NCBI GenBank assembly: GCA_024280855.1 | Contig: JAJRPG010000090.1 | Coordinates: 1 to 48,610, forward strand | Source: Planctomycetota bacterium | GTDB lineage: Bacteria; Planctomycetota; Phycisphaerae; UBA1845 | Direction of reading: 5' to 3' | Length of the DNA stretch: 48,610 nt | Shown: piece by piece, positions 38,961 to 48,570 of the stretch | How positions within the stretch are numbered: position 1 is the stretch's first letter | How the letters are laid out: each line of letters begins with the position of its first letter | Position numbers and translations under genes: made by a program | The notes under the pieces: model-generated | What the model saw: only the letters and a program-made list of their open reading frames with translations | Database searches by the model: none | What the model was told of the DNA's origin: nothing

Positions 38961-39521
38961 TTAGAAGTCGAGCGGGTCGCCGAACTCAGCTACCCAGTAA
39001 ATGGAACCATCACTACCGTTGCGAACAGCGACGCCAGCTTCTTTCCATTGTTGACCGAGAATGATCTCGCGATGAGACTCACTTTCCATCCACAAACGAA
39101 CAACATCAGCGGCAGTCTCCTGCCCTTCAGCTAAATTTTCGCCGACCATATAGAAACGATATTTACCAGCGACAGAGCGATTAGCCGGCCCATCATCTGT
39201 AATCGGATCACGATGACCAAAGAAACCCAACTCGACCATCCGGCAAGCAAAGTCGGAAGCCACGTTGGTTAATTTGCTATCACTTGCCACAGGGGAAATC
39301 CCCTCGGCTGCGCGTTCTAGATTGATTAACTGAAAGGCCTGGTCAGCGAGCAGATTTGCCTCTTCGGTAGTCAGACATTTCGCTGGCTCAAAATCTTGAG
39401 CCTTGGCAATATTCTCCGAAGGTGTGGATTGACTAAAACAGCCTGGGCTCAGCAATAGCAACGCCGCTAAGCCTAAGCGAGAGAGAATAAACCGGGATTT
39501 CCACTGGCCGATAACCTGCAT
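38961..39521 (-). CDS. CAP-domain (SCP/PR-1-like) lipoprotein
   Basis: This 186-aa protein has a lipoprotein signal (LAALLLLSPGC), so Cys28 is probably lipidated. The CAP fold is shown by LINLERAAEGISPV near the start, His in FGHRDP, the motif VGENLAEG and ESESHREIILGQQWKEAGV. These supply the conserved His/Glu cavity residues. Bacterial CAP proteins occur in the envelope, often with unknown function. AAGGG precedes the ATG by about 6 nt. It lies 19 bp before the P-loop fusion gene on the same strand, so all three may form an operon. Confidence 0.88.
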   Translation of the reverse strand: MQVIGQWKSRFILSRLGLAALLLLSPGCFSQSTPSENIAKAQDFEPAKCLTTEEANLLADQAFQLINLERAAEGISPVASDSKLTNVASDFACRMVELGFFGHRDPITDDGPANRSVAGKYRFYMVGENLAEGQETAADVVRLWMESESHREIILGQQWKEAGVAVRNGSDGSIYWVAEFGDPLDF

Positions 39522-39774
39522 GACACCCTTCCACTATCGATGATGCAACGCCCACTATTGTATGTCGGCTGATACGTCTAAACAAGCAAATTGCCCGAAC
39601 AGCTAAGTAGTGATGGAATTGTTACACGCTCAGACGAACAAACCACGCTACAGGCAATCAAAACCATCATTATTTATTATAAGAATGTCGCAACCTCAGG
39701 CCAAATGGAAAATATAGCCTACACTGTCCGAAAATAACGAAAACATCGATGTTGAGCCAAACACAGCCCCGTCA

Positions 39775-41334
39775 TCAATTTTCTTCAGCGACAGGCACGA
39801 ATTGGGACAAATCGATCAACCCCAACGCTGCTAGAAGGTCGATTTGGGATTGGTTAAAACGAACGACGGCAGAAGCATAGCGAAGCCGGGCCTGGGTGGC
39901 GGCGTCCTGAGCTTGTAGCACGTCCAGCGTAGTCATGGCTCCGGCACGAAGATTGGCTTCGGAAAGTCTCAGGGCTTCTGCGGCGGCTGAGACCTGGTGG
40001 CTGGAAAGTTTCACCAACTCGCTATCCGTTTTGCTTTCCTGCACAGCTAGGACGACTTGAGACCTCACCATTACAAGCGCACGTTCAGCATCAATAGTCG
40101 CCTGGGCTTGCCGCGCCCCAGCCGTCTTGAGGTCACCAATCGAGGCCAGGGTAAATCTCCAGCCTACACTCGCGTTGGCACGTTGCTGATCGCTAAACGA
40201 ATATGTCTGGTCATCCCGCCCATTTCGAATCCCGCTTCCCAGAGCGTTGTCGAATGCCCCCCCCGCGATACGAGACCCCAAGCTGCTATCAGAACTGACA
40301 ATGTTATTGGTATTTGCGGTGATTCCCCCGTACTCATAGCCCGCCTTAAATGGAGGACCATATCCGCCCCACCAAGCTGAACCTGTATCCGCCGTGATCG
40401 CTTCCATCAATTCGCGTACCCGCTTAAGGTCAGGCCTAAATGCGAGGGCATGGCCTAACAATGCTTCAATCTCGACATCGTCACGAACCAGCCTAATAGG
40501 CGGCAACTCTGACAGATCAGGGACCAAAGTTACGGTCACATCCAGATGAAGAGTAACGCTCAGTGCCACAGATGCGTCATAAAACGACTTTAACGCAGAT
40601 ACGAAATCCTGACGACGCTGGGCCAAACGCGCCTGGGCACGCAAGTCATCAGCAAGCACGCCAACGCCGGTCTGAGTGCGCAGCTTGGTAATACGGTGCA
40701 ACTCCAGAGCTTCCGTCACCCCCTGGTGCATCGCAGACACCTGAGCTTGAGCGTAAACAAGATCATAAAACTGCACGACTGCGAGGCGAAGCGTTTGCTG
40801 TTGAACAGAACTTTCCTGAAATCGAGAAGCGGATAATCGCTTCTTGGCAGCTAGGATATTGTAATACACCTGACCAGGGTTGATGATCCACTGAATCGCG
40901 ATTGAAGGCTTAAACGTATTGAAACCAACGCCGACGATATCCCCCTCGGTCGCACGCACGCTTCCTTCAACATGCTCAAATACCGCAGTAGGCACAATCG
41001 CAGGAAAGGCGGCTCCCACTGTACTCTCTAATCGTCCTTGCGACGCAACCACTTGAAGTCGCGCGTTTTTAACTTCTAAATTATCCGCTAAAGATAAACG
41101 AGCGATCGAAGATAGATCAACCGCGAGCATCTCTGTATACATAGGCTTAATCTGAGAAGCCTCGAGTTGAAGCGACTGCTGCGAATCGGCTGCGGTCGCT
41201 GGAGAAAGGTCCGGTCGTTGCGACTCTTCTACGATAGGCTTATGCGACGCGCACCCTGTCAAGACAACAGCTAAGGCAGCGGGCACGCAACACAAACTGA
41301 AAAATTTTCCATGCTTACTGGCAAGAGAAAGCAT
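39775..41334 (-). CDS. TolC-family outer-membrane efflux lipoprotein
   Basis: This 519-aa outer-membrane channel subunit starts with a lipobox (AVVLTGCASHKP). It contains two long helical repeats with the OEP pattern (SLADNLEVKNARLQVVASQGRL; LRLSEANLRAGAMTTLDVLQAQDAATQARLRYASA, given in part). It is the third gene of the RND operon: adaptor stop and OMP start are only 14 bp apart, and GGGAG precedes the ATG. It would form the trimeric exit duct of the pump. Confidence 0.92.
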   Translation of the reverse strand: MLSLASKHGKFFSLCCVPAALAVVLTGCASHKPIVEESQRPDLSPATAADSQQSLQLEASQIKPMYTEMLAVDLSSIARLSLADNLEVKNARLQVVASQGRLESTVGAAFPAIVPTAVFEHVEGSVRATEGDIVGVGFNTFKPSIAIQWIINPGQVYYNILAAKKRLSASRFQESSVQQQTLRLAVVQFYDLVYAQAQVSAMHQGVTEALELHRITKLRTQTGVGVLADDLRAQARLAQRRQDFVSALKSFYDASVALSVTLHLDVTVTLVPDLSELPPIRLVRDDVEIEALLGHALAFRPDLKRVRELMEAITADTGSAWWGGYGPPFKAGYEYGGITANTNNIVSSDSSLGSRIAGGAFDNALGSGIRNGRDDQTYSFSDQQRANASVGWRFTLASIGDLKTAGARQAQATIDAERALVMVRSQVVLAVQESKTDSELVKLSSHQVSAAAEALRLSEANLRAGAMTTLDVLQAQDAATQARLRYASAVVRFNQSQIDLLAALGLIDLSQFVPVAEEN

Positions 41335-41348
41335 ACACTTATTCTCCC

Positions 41349-42674
41349 TTAGGAATCTGTAGCGAAAGCTATAATCGCTACGCCGGATGTCACTGAACCA
41401 CTCGTAGCAGTAATGACGGCTTCATCGCCGTTTAAGCCTGAAAGGACTTCCGCCCAAATGCCATCATCATAGCCAATATCAACCGGCATAGACTTAGCTA
41501 AGCCTCTGGTTGCGATCATGACCACGGTTTGCTTGTTATCTACACGAAGCGCCTTCGAGGGAATCATCATGGCCGGCATTTTTGATTCGAGTACAATCGT
41601 CGCCGCAGCGTACATGCCAGGTGTCATTAGTCCGGCACTGTTATCAACATCAATTTCCGCTCGCATGGTTCGCGTGCCGGGCTTAATGGACGAAGCGATG
41701 CGCGTCATGGTCGCTTTAATGGGATCAAGGCCTAACGCTATCACATCGACCATGACCAAGGCGCCGACCCGAACGAAAGGCACGTCTGTCTCGGATATCT
41801 CTACGACAACACGAATGCGGTCTATCTTGGCTATTTGTAGCAGTGAAGTAGTCATGCCCTCCTGGGCTGAGCGTACAAACGCGCCATGATCTACGCTGCG
41901 CATGGTAATAACGCCATCAAATGGCGCTCGAATACGAGCGTACCCCATGAGCGTTTCGATTTTCTTAGTGTTCGCTTGAGCAACCAATGCTTCGGATTCA
42001 GACACGGCGACGTCAGCCTGAACCGCCTGAAGCTCCGAGGATGCGCCCGACACGTCAGCGTGAGCAATTTGCACCTGAGCTTCTGCAATGGCGTTGGCAC
42101 TACGCGCTTCGTCGATAGCCTGTTGGGGAATCGCTTTGCCTGCGAACAGCTCCTCTTTTCTCTTGAGATTAGCAGCTTCCAGTTCGCCCTGAGCTTCGTA
42201 ACGTCGCACGCGAGCCTTGGCGATATTAACATGCTGTTGAGCTTGAGCGACCTTCGCCTGGAGCGCACGCACGCGACTTAGCTTAGCTTTGTGAACGGCT
42301 TGAACCTGTCGCAACTCATCAGCCATTTCCGGAACGCTAAGCTCGACGAGTACATCGCCTTCTTTAACGCGACTACCAATGTTGACATCAATTTTTGATA
42401 CATAACCGCTTGCTTTGGCATATAGATCAACGACTTCATCAGCCATAAGCGTTGCGGGAATAGTGACTTCTCTCTTCATAGCACGACGCACGGGTGTAGC
42501 GACCTCGACGTGTACGGCTTTTCCAGAAGCATTACCGTCTGCTTGCTGCCCACGAACGATTCCCACATCGCTAATGAAGGCTATGAAAAGGGCACAAGCC
42601 ATGAAGCGATATAACGAGCCGAGGGCTTTAGCCCTCGCGGACTCACGATTGTCAAGTATGTGACAAATTTTCAT
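41349..42674 (-). CDS. RND efflux periplasmic adaptor (membrane fusion protein)
   Basis: I start it at ATG 42674 (441 aa) because the longer frame needs a TTG. A hydrophobic segment near residues 25-43 (FMACALFIAFISDVG) gives export or an N-terminal anchor. Barrel-sandwich hybrid halves are seen in GYVSKIDVNIGSRVKEGDVLVELS and ARIRAPFDGVITMRSVDHGAFV. Between them lies a long coiled-coil hairpin rich in A, Q, E and K. It bridges the RND pump and the TolC-type channel and lies between their genes. Confidence 0.9.
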   Translation of the reverse strand: MKICHILDNRESARAKALGSLYRFMACALFIAFISDVGIVRGQQADGNASGKAVHVEVATPVRRAMKREVTIPATLMADEVVDLYAKASGYVSKIDVNIGSRVKEGDVLVELSVPEMADELRQVQAVHKAKLSRVRALQAKVAQAQQHVNIAKARVRRYEAQGELEAANLKRKEELFAGKAIPQQAIDEARSANAIAEAQVQIAHADVSGASSELQAVQADVAVSESEALVAQANTKKIETLMGYARIRAPFDGVITMRSVDHGAFVRSAQEGMTTSLLQIAKIDRIRVVVEISETDVPFVRVGALVMVDVIALGLDPIKATMTRIASSIKPGTRTMRAEIDVDNSAGLMTPGMYAAATIVLESKMPAMMIPSKALRVDNKQTVVMIATRGLAKSMPVDIGYDDGIWAEVLSGLNGDEAVITATSGSVTSGVAIIAFATDS

Positions 42675-42715
42675 AACCCTGTTCCCATCAAATATCAAAT
42701 GCGCAGCGTTAGTTA

Positions 42716-45700
42716 TTACTCTGCATTAACCGTCGCCGGCTCGCGTTTCACCATCACATACAAACACGGAATCACCACAATCGATAACACTGTCGCGGCT
42801 AACACACCGCCGATGATGGTTCTAGCGAGAGGTGCATTCGCCTCACCACCCGCAAACCCAATAGCCATCGGTATTAACGCTAGCCAGGTAGTCAGCGAGG
42901 TCATCAGAATGGGTCGCAATCGAATCCAAGTCGCTTGCTCCATTGCCTTGCGAACCGTCTCACCTTCACGCACCCGCTGGTTAGCGAATTCCAGCAAAAT
43001 AATACTATACTCCACCACAATACCGGTCATCATGATGATGCCCATAGCTACGGGGATATTAAAATTCGTACCCGTAATTTTCAACATAGCAATCACACCA
43101 ACAAACCCCAACGGAATACTAGCCAGGATAATCAGAGGAATAGAAAACGAGCGAAGTTGAGCGACCATAGCCAAGTAAATCAAAATACCCGCGACCATCA
43201 AGCCGTTAATAAACTGATCGAACGCGTTACGCATGGTCTCGGTTTCGCCTTTGATCTTAAAACTATAACCCTTGTAATGATCTTTCAAATTATATTCTAT
43301 ACCTCTTTTGTCTTTGAAACTTTCACTCGGTAAACTTGGTGCATTTTGCAATCGCTTTTCAATTTCATTGGCGACACTACCAGCATCAAACCCCGTAGCG
43401 ACGTTCGCAAAAACATCCGTAACTCGAGTAATGTTATGGTGATTCACAACGGCAGGGCCTGTGGTCCTGTAGAATTCCGCTACCGTTCGTAACGGAACAG
43501 GCACTTTACTATTTGTCCCCGTAATGGGAATGTTGCGAAGCGTCTCTAATGAATTGATATTCTGCTCGGCATACTGCGCACCAATAAAGTAATGGTTAAA
43601 GTTACCTGCAATCCAAAACGCCGGTTCAAAACCAATGCTGGAATTCACGGCGGTCACGACATTTTTAATCACGTCTCGCTGCATAATACCAAGCTGAGCC
43701 GCTTTCACGCGATCCACATTGATGCCAATTTGTGGATAGTCCAACCGCTGGGCGATGCGAACATCAATCGTTCCTGGTACGCCTTCCACAATACGCTTGA
43801 TGTCCCGTGCGATGTCTTGTTCAGTGTGTAAGTTACTGCCACGAACCTGCACTTGTATAGGCGAGGGTAAGCCAAAGTTCATCGCCGCCGTCATCATGCC
43901 GCCAGTATCGTAGGCAAAATCTACAATCGGGAATTCTCGTGACAGTCGCTCTCGCAGCGAATCAACAATTTCAAACGTATTGGGCTTTCCAGATTGGCCT
44001 TTCATTTGAACCAACATAAACGCATCCATTGGCCCATTGTTAGGCGTATACGCCGCTGGCCAATCCATGAGTACGCCGATGTTGGAAATCAAAATTCGCA
44101 AATTGGAATCCGGATATTTCTCATCGTTCGGATCGGAGTCAGGCTTGCCAATTTCGTCGATGATGCTCTTTTCTATCGCAGCTACCACACGCTCTGTATT
44201 TTCAATTCGCGTACCAGATGGCAAACGGATGTTGATGGAAAATTGCCGAGAATCCACAGCCGGAAACAGCTCCGAACCCATTGTCGTAGCCACAAGCACC
44301 GCAACCCCTAGCAATCCCACACTCACCAACACGACCACGAATCGCATACTCAATAAAGACGAAAAGAAACCAGCAAACCACGCAGGTATCTGACTTCTGG
44401 AATCCTGAACATCCCCGCCGGTACTCCGCAAAAGCTTGGCACTAAAAGTAGGAATCACAAACATCGCAATCAAGTAACTCGCGATAATGGCAAACGTCAC
44501 CGTGATGGCTAATGGTTCAAACAAAAACCTTGGTATCCCCGTGAGGAAAACAATCGGGAAGAACACAATAATAAATGTGATGGTCGAAACCAAAACCGGC
44601 AACGACACTTCTTTCGTGCCATCTAGCGCGGCTTGTACATTAGATTTCCCCATATGTTGATGACGAACGATGTTGTCCAACACAACAATGGACTGATCCA
44701 CGAGAATACCAATAGCCAGCGCCAGACCGCCGAGCGTCATGCTATTGATCGTGTCGCCCGTATAAAATAAGCCAATAAGCGCAGCCAGAATAGAAAGGGG
44801 AATCGCAAGCATGACGATAAAAGTTAGTCGCAAACTTCGTAGAAAAACTAGAACAACTAAGCCCGCAAGAATCGCCCCTAAGCCAGCAGAGACCTGCAAC
44901 CAACGAACTGACGCTCGCACCGTGTCTGATTGGTCCATCACCACACCAAGCACGACATCCGCAGCTTTGGGGTCCTCATCTCGCAGACGCACGCCGATCC
45001 GATTGAGCTTCTCTTTGATGCTATCCACGATCTGTAGTGTATTTGATCCGGGTTGGCGATAGATCGGTATATACGCCATAGCTGCGCCGTTGATGCGCAC
45101 CTTATTGCTCTGAATCTGATGGCTATCTCTAATTTCACCAATATCACGAAGAAAAACGACCGAACCGTCTTCCGTCTTGATCGGAAATTCGTTCATTTCT
45201 TCCACGGTCTTGGTCATCGAGTTGGAGACAATCTGATAATCTATGTCACCAATCTTCGCATTTCCCGTAGGAATAAAAACGCTTTGCTCGCCAAGCGTCT
45301 TAACCACGTCCATTGGAGACAGGCCGCGAGCGGCTAGCTTCATCGGATCAACATACGCAAGAATACGGCGCAACACGCCGCCATAAACCGCAGGCGCAAT
45401 CACCCCGCTAATCGACTGCAATTTATTTCGCAAACCATAATAGGCTACGTCGTATAATTCTTTTTCCGTCATCGTCGGACTTGATACGCTCACCAGACAT
45501 AATGGCACCGAAGCCGTCGGGTCAAAGGGCATGACCATCGGCGGAACCGTCCCAGGCGGAAGATAGAACATGTCAGACATGGCGTAAGACGTCACCTGTG
45601 ACATAGCCGTATCAAGGCTAATGTCTTCCCGGAAGAAATCCTTCACCACGCACACGCCAAGCATAGCCTTGGCTTCCTGATGCTCGATACCGACAGACTG

Positions 45701-45916
45701 ACCGGTCCATCGCTCAAGACGACTCATGATATCCTTTTCCATTACTTCCGGCGGCATGCCCGGATAGAAACAGACGATTTGCATAGCAGGCGTCTCAAAC
45801 TGAGGTAGCAGGTCCGCCGGGATTTCCATCATGGAGCGAACGCCAACCACGGCTGTCGCTAGAACAAGAACGATCACCAGGTACGGGTTCCGCAGTGTGA
45901 CTTCAATAGCTTTCAT
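42716..45916 (-). CDS. RND-family efflux permease
   Basis: This 1066-aa proton-driven inner-membrane pump is the first gene of the tripartite operon. It has TM1 (PYLVIVLVLATAVVGV), two large periplasmic domains and the second TM set. Typical phrases are GLALAIGILVDQSIVVLDN in TM4 and ILMTSLTTWLALIPMAIG near the end. TM4 keeps Asp407 (AcrB numbering coincides) but has Gln at 408, where AcrB has a second Asp. TM10 reads GIVVEYSIILLEFAN, without the AcrB lysine and with a Glu. The proton relay may therefore resemble single-Asp pumps. Substrates may be drugs, lipids or metals; the sequence does not decide. Confidence 0.94.
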   Translation of the reverse strand: MKAIEVTLRNPYLVIVLVLATAVVGVRSMMEIPADLLPQFETPAMQIVCFYPGMPPEVMEKDIMSRLERWTGQSVGIEHQEAKAMLGVCVVKDFFREDISLDTAMSQVTSYAMSDMFYLPPGTVPPMVMPFDPTASVPLCLVSVSSPTMTEKELYDVAYYGLRNKLQSISGVIAPAVYGGVLRRILAYVDPMKLAARGLSPMDVVKTLGEQSVFIPTGNAKIGDIDYQIVSNSMTKTVEEMNEFPIKTEDGSVVFLRDIGEIRDSHQIQSNKVRINGAAMAYIPIYRQPGSNTLQIVDSIKEKLNRIGVRLRDEDPKAADVVLGVVMDQSDTVRASVRWLQVSAGLGAILAGLVVLVFLRSLRLTFIVMLAIPLSILAALIGLFYTGDTINSMTLGGLALAIGILVDQSIVVLDNIVRHQHMGKSNVQAALDGTKEVSLPVLVSTITFIIVFFPIVFLTGIPRFLFEPLAITVTFAIIASYLIAMFVIPTFSAKLLRSTGGDVQDSRSQIPAWFAGFFSSLLSMRFVVVLVSVGLLGVAVLVATTMGSELFPAVDSRQFSINIRLPSGTRIENTERVVAAIEKSIIDEIGKPDSDPNDEKYPDSNLRILISNIGVLMDWPAAYTPNNGPMDAFMLVQMKGQSGKPNTFEIVDSLRERLSREFPIVDFAYDTGGMMTAAMNFGLPSPIQVQVRGSNLHTEQDIARDIKRIVEGVPGTIDVRIAQRLDYPQIGINVDRVKAAQLGIMQRDVIKNVVTAVNSSIGFEPAFWIAGNFNHYFIGAQYAEQNINSLETLRNIPITGTNSKVPVPLRTVAEFYRTTGPAVVNHHNITRVTDVFANVATGFDAGSVANEIEKRLQNAPSLPSESFKDKRGIEYNLKDHYKGYSFKIKGETETMRNAFDQFINGLMVAGILIYLAMVAQLRSFSIPLIILASIPLGFVGVIAMLKITGTNFNIPVAMGIIMMTGIVVEYSIILLEFANQRVREGETVRKAMEQATWIRLRPILMTSLTTWLALIPMAIGFAGGEANAPLARTIIGGVLAATVLSIVVIPCLYVMVKREPATVNAE

Positions 45917-46214
45917 ACGATTTTAGGCAATATCAATAAAAGAAAGAAATTTCGTCCCCAAGGCAGCCCGGCCTAAGCTGCAATACTATTTCGCACGAAC
46001 AAAACCTTTGTTACCAAGTTCTTGGACTCTGGTTATGCTAAAGGTCGTTCCAATGCGTTCCTGAAATTATGCTTGATAAGCTGCGGATCGTCAAAATTTT
46101 GGTTATTAATGGACTAATGAAGTGGTTGCGATAATGAGGTGGCCCTCCTCAGGTCGCATTTAGTCAACATACCAGGCAAGCGGCGTTGATGCCGCTGTCA
46201 ACAAATTGTCACGA
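45917..46214. other. 298-bp gap upstream of the RND operon
   Basis: I see no ORF with good signals here. It must hold the RND promoter (leftward) and the end of the comM transcript. Two small hairpins are visible: TGAGG...CCTCA near 46135-46160 and AGCGGC-GTTGAT-GCCGCT near 46178-46198. Neither has a T-run in the right direction. No regulator gene is adjacent. Confidence 0.4.
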
Positions 46215-47744
46215 TCACATTTGTCGATCTAACCGGCGATAATGAATGGCTTCCAGAATATCTTCTGTGGCAATAGTCTCCCGACCAGCGAGGTCTGCAA
46301 TGGTACGAGACACTCTCAACACCTTATCATGAGCACGGGCGGACAAGCCTAGTTCAGTCACGGCTTGTTGTAATACGGACTCACAAGCATTATCCAAGCA
46401 CGCAAACTTTCTCAACGCTTCACCTTGCATTCGGGCATTAGTGGTTGGCGTGTCAGTCGCAAACCGCGATTGTTGAATACGACGAGCGGCCATGACCTGT
46501 TCCCGTATTTCCGAAGACGATGTGCCGCTCTTTTTGTTGCGTAATTCCTGAATAGACACTGCAGGAACTTCGACATGAATATCCACGCGGTCAACCAACG
46601 GACCACTAATACGACTCAGGTATCGCTCAATTTGCACGGGGCTACATTTGCACGCTCGACGCGCATCCGTGTAATAACCACAAGGACAAGGATTCATCGC
46701 AGCTACCAACATAAACGACGCCGGAAAAGTAATCGTAGCCTGCGCACGAGCTACGGTGACTGAAGCATCTTCCAAAGGTTGGCGAAGGGCTTCCAGCACG
46801 GCGCGAGAAAATTCAGGAAATTCGTCCAAAAATAAAATGCCGTAGTGCGCCAAAGAAACTTCACCAGGCTGAGGGATGCTTCCTCCACCGACCATCGCTG
46901 CAGTACTCGCCGAGTGATGCGGCATGCGCACTGGTCGCGTAGCAAGCAACGGCTGTTCTGATTTCAATTGGCCTGCTATCGAATGAATCCGCGTCGCTTC
47001 TAAAGATTCTTCCAATGTCAGCGGCGGCATGACTGTCGGCATACGCTTGGCTAGCATGGTCTTACCAGAACCGGGCGGACCAATCATCAGTAAATTATGC
47101 ATACCCGCAGCTGCGACAGTTAGCGCTCGCTTGACATGCTCCTGCCCACGCACATCGGCAAAATCGCAATCGTACATAGCTAACTTATTGAACACCGCAT
47201 CAACATCTACCACCACAGGATCAATTTCCAATTGCCCGGTGAGAAAACCAACCGCCTCAGTAAGATGGCCAACCGGAATCACATCCACGCCAGACACGAC
47301 GCCAGCTTCCGCCGCATTTTCCACTGGCACTATAATCCCGGTCAAGCCGCGCTGCTTAGCTAACATCGCGGAGGAAAGCGCCCCCTTGGTAGGCCTCACC
47401 CGACCATCCAAAGCCAACTCGCCGCAAATCAAATATGACTCCGCACGATCTATCACGACATCGCCATTGGCACTCAAAACACCTATAGCTATGGGCAAAT
47501 CGAATGCAGGCCCCTCTTTACGAAGGTCTGCCGGGGCAAGATTGATAACGGCTTTATGTCGTGGGAAGCGGTACCCGGAGTTTTGGATTGCACTGCGTAC
47601 CCGCTCGATGCTCTCTTTGACAGCGGCATCCGGCAGGCCAACAACTGTGGCCCCAGCGAACCCACGTCGAGACACATCAACTTCCACCTCGATCGGAATG
47701 GCTTCGATACCAAAAAATGTCGCACTATGTAAACGAGCTACCAT
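46215..47744 (-). CDS. ComM/YifB-type Mg-chelatase-like AAA+ ATPase
   Basis: This 509-aa protein starts at ATG 47744 (AGGA upstream), giving the family-typical N-terminus MVARLHSATFFGIEAIPIEV. The N-terminal Lon-protease-like ChlI domain (GFAGATVVGLPDAAVKESIERV) is followed by a AAA+ core: Walker A MIGPPGSGKTM, Walker B GILFLDEFPEF and sensor motif AMNPCPCGYY. A C-terminal Mg_chelatase_C part follows. ComM in other bacteria is a hexameric helicase that promotes branch migration in natural transformation. Whether this organism is transformable is not shown. Confidence 0.92.
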   Translation of the reverse strand: MVARLHSATFFGIEAIPIEVEVDVSRRGFAGATVVGLPDAAVKESIERVRSAIQNSGYRFPRHKAVINLAPADLRKEGPAFDLPIAIGVLSANGDVVIDRAESYLICGELALDGRVRPTKGALSSAMLAKQRGLTGIIVPVENAAEAGVVSGVDVIPVGHLTEAVGFLTGQLEIDPVVVDVDAVFNKLAMYDCDFADVRGQEHVKRALTVAAAGMHNLLMIGPPGSGKTMLAKRMPTVMPPLTLEESLEATRIHSIAGQLKSEQPLLATRPVRMPHHSASTAAMVGGGSIPQPGEVSLAHYGILFLDEFPEFSRAVLEALRQPLEDASVTVARAQATITFPASFMLVAAMNPCPCGYYTDARRACKCSPVQIERYLSRISGPLVDRVDIHVEVPAVSIQELRNKKSGTSSSEIREQVMAARRIQQSRFATDTPTTNARMQGEALRKFACLDNACESVLQQAVTELGLSARAHDKVLRVSRTIADLAGRETIATEDILEAIHYRRLDRQM

Positions 47745-47842
47745 GATGATTCCTACATGATCACGTATTTTCATCCGACAAGCAAATCGGCTAGGAATTC
47801 CCAATGCCACCTAGTTGACACTTGAAAGTCCATTCAGTTTCC

Positions 47843-47870
47843 GTCATTCCCGTGCAGTCGGGAATCCAGC
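47843..47870. repeat. REP-like GTCATTCCCG repeat, second copy
   Basis: GTCATTCCCG-TGCAGT-CGGGAATCCAGC is a shorter imperfect relative of the palindrome at 24254-24279. It lies between the flavin-reductase-like and comM genes. Such sequences are commonly dispersed, so this copy supports a genome-wide family. Confidence 0.5.
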
Positions 47871-47895
47871 GTCAATGTCAATCCCAACGACTTAT

Positions 47896-48372
47896 CTAGT
47901 ACTTCAAACCATCTTTACGCAGGTGAACATAGGGCTTGGCCTCAATATCCCCTTCGCCTGCTTCGACCGTAGCCGCGAAAACAATATGATCGCCAACCGA
48001 CATTTGACTGACGATCACACACCCCATCTTGGCGATAGCGTCAGCTAAGACAGGCCCATACTCTGATGGCTCCGTAGACACTCCCTCGAAGGCGTCTTCA
48101 TCAAGTGAAAACCCTTTCCCGAAATGCTTGAACATCGCAGTCGGGTTTTCGCCAATCACATTTAGCACAAACCGAGATGATCCTTCCAGCAGCGACAACA
48201 TTGGCCTACCACCTTGTAACGCAACCGTAATCGACGGCGGCTCAAAGCAGGCCTGCTGCATCCACGAGACTAACATGCCAGAAGAATTGCCTTCATGGGC
48301 ACATGTAAGAATGGCACATCCACTTGGCATACGCCCGATGGCTTCGCCGATATGTTGACTATCAGACTTCAT
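47896..48372 (-). CDS. flavin reductase-like domain protein
   Basis: This 158-aa FMN-binding split-barrel protein of the flavin-reductase/DIM6-NTAB family. The fold pattern is visible in GRMPSGCAILTCAHEGNSSGMLVSWMQQACFEPPSITVAL (in part), then RFVLNVIGENPTAMFKHFGKG and MGCVIVSQMSVGDHIVFAATVEAG. Proteins of this type reduce FMN with NAD(P)H for a partner oxygenase, or are flavin-binding proteins of unknown role. No partner gene is next to it. AGGTGAG lies about 9 nt before the ATG. Confidence 0.85.
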   Translation of the reverse strand: MKSDSQHIGEAIGRMPSGCAILTCAHEGNSSGMLVSWMQQACFEPPSITVALQGGRPMLSLLEGSSRFVLNVIGENPTAMFKHFGKGFSLDEDAFEGVSTEPSEYGPVLADAIAKMGCVIVSQMSVGDHIVFAATVEAGEGDIEAKPYVHLRKDGLKY

Positions 48373-48511
48373 ATTTTCGACTCACCTATAACTGAGATGC
48401 AACGAGTGAAAAACTATTCCACACACCTTGACAGAATCGTAAATGCAGGCCGCAATACACGCAAGTTAGCGACACAGTACCGTAGATGGGGATGAAAGCC
48501 CGTTACTCCTA

Positions 48512-48545
48512 GGTTAGTCTATCGAGCGTTGTCTTGAGACTAGCC
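48512..48545 (+). other. hairpin upstream of the IS110-like transposase, candidate bridge-RNA segment
   Basis: GGTTAGTCT (48512-48520) pairs with AGACTAGCC (48537-48545): 9 bp, one G-U, with a 16-nt loop. It ends 25 bp before the probable transposase ATG. IS110-type elements carry their bridge RNA in this non-coding end. A TTGACA at 48428-48433 could drive transcription. The rest of the RNA cannot be modelled from the part visible. Confidence 0.25.
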
Positions 48546-48570
48546 CAGCTAACGCAAAGGAGCAACGAAC

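Noticed and set aside
47029-47760. 243-codon ORF antisense to comM
   Set aside because: It is low-complexity Ser/Thr/Pro-rich shadow translation of a well-conserved gene.
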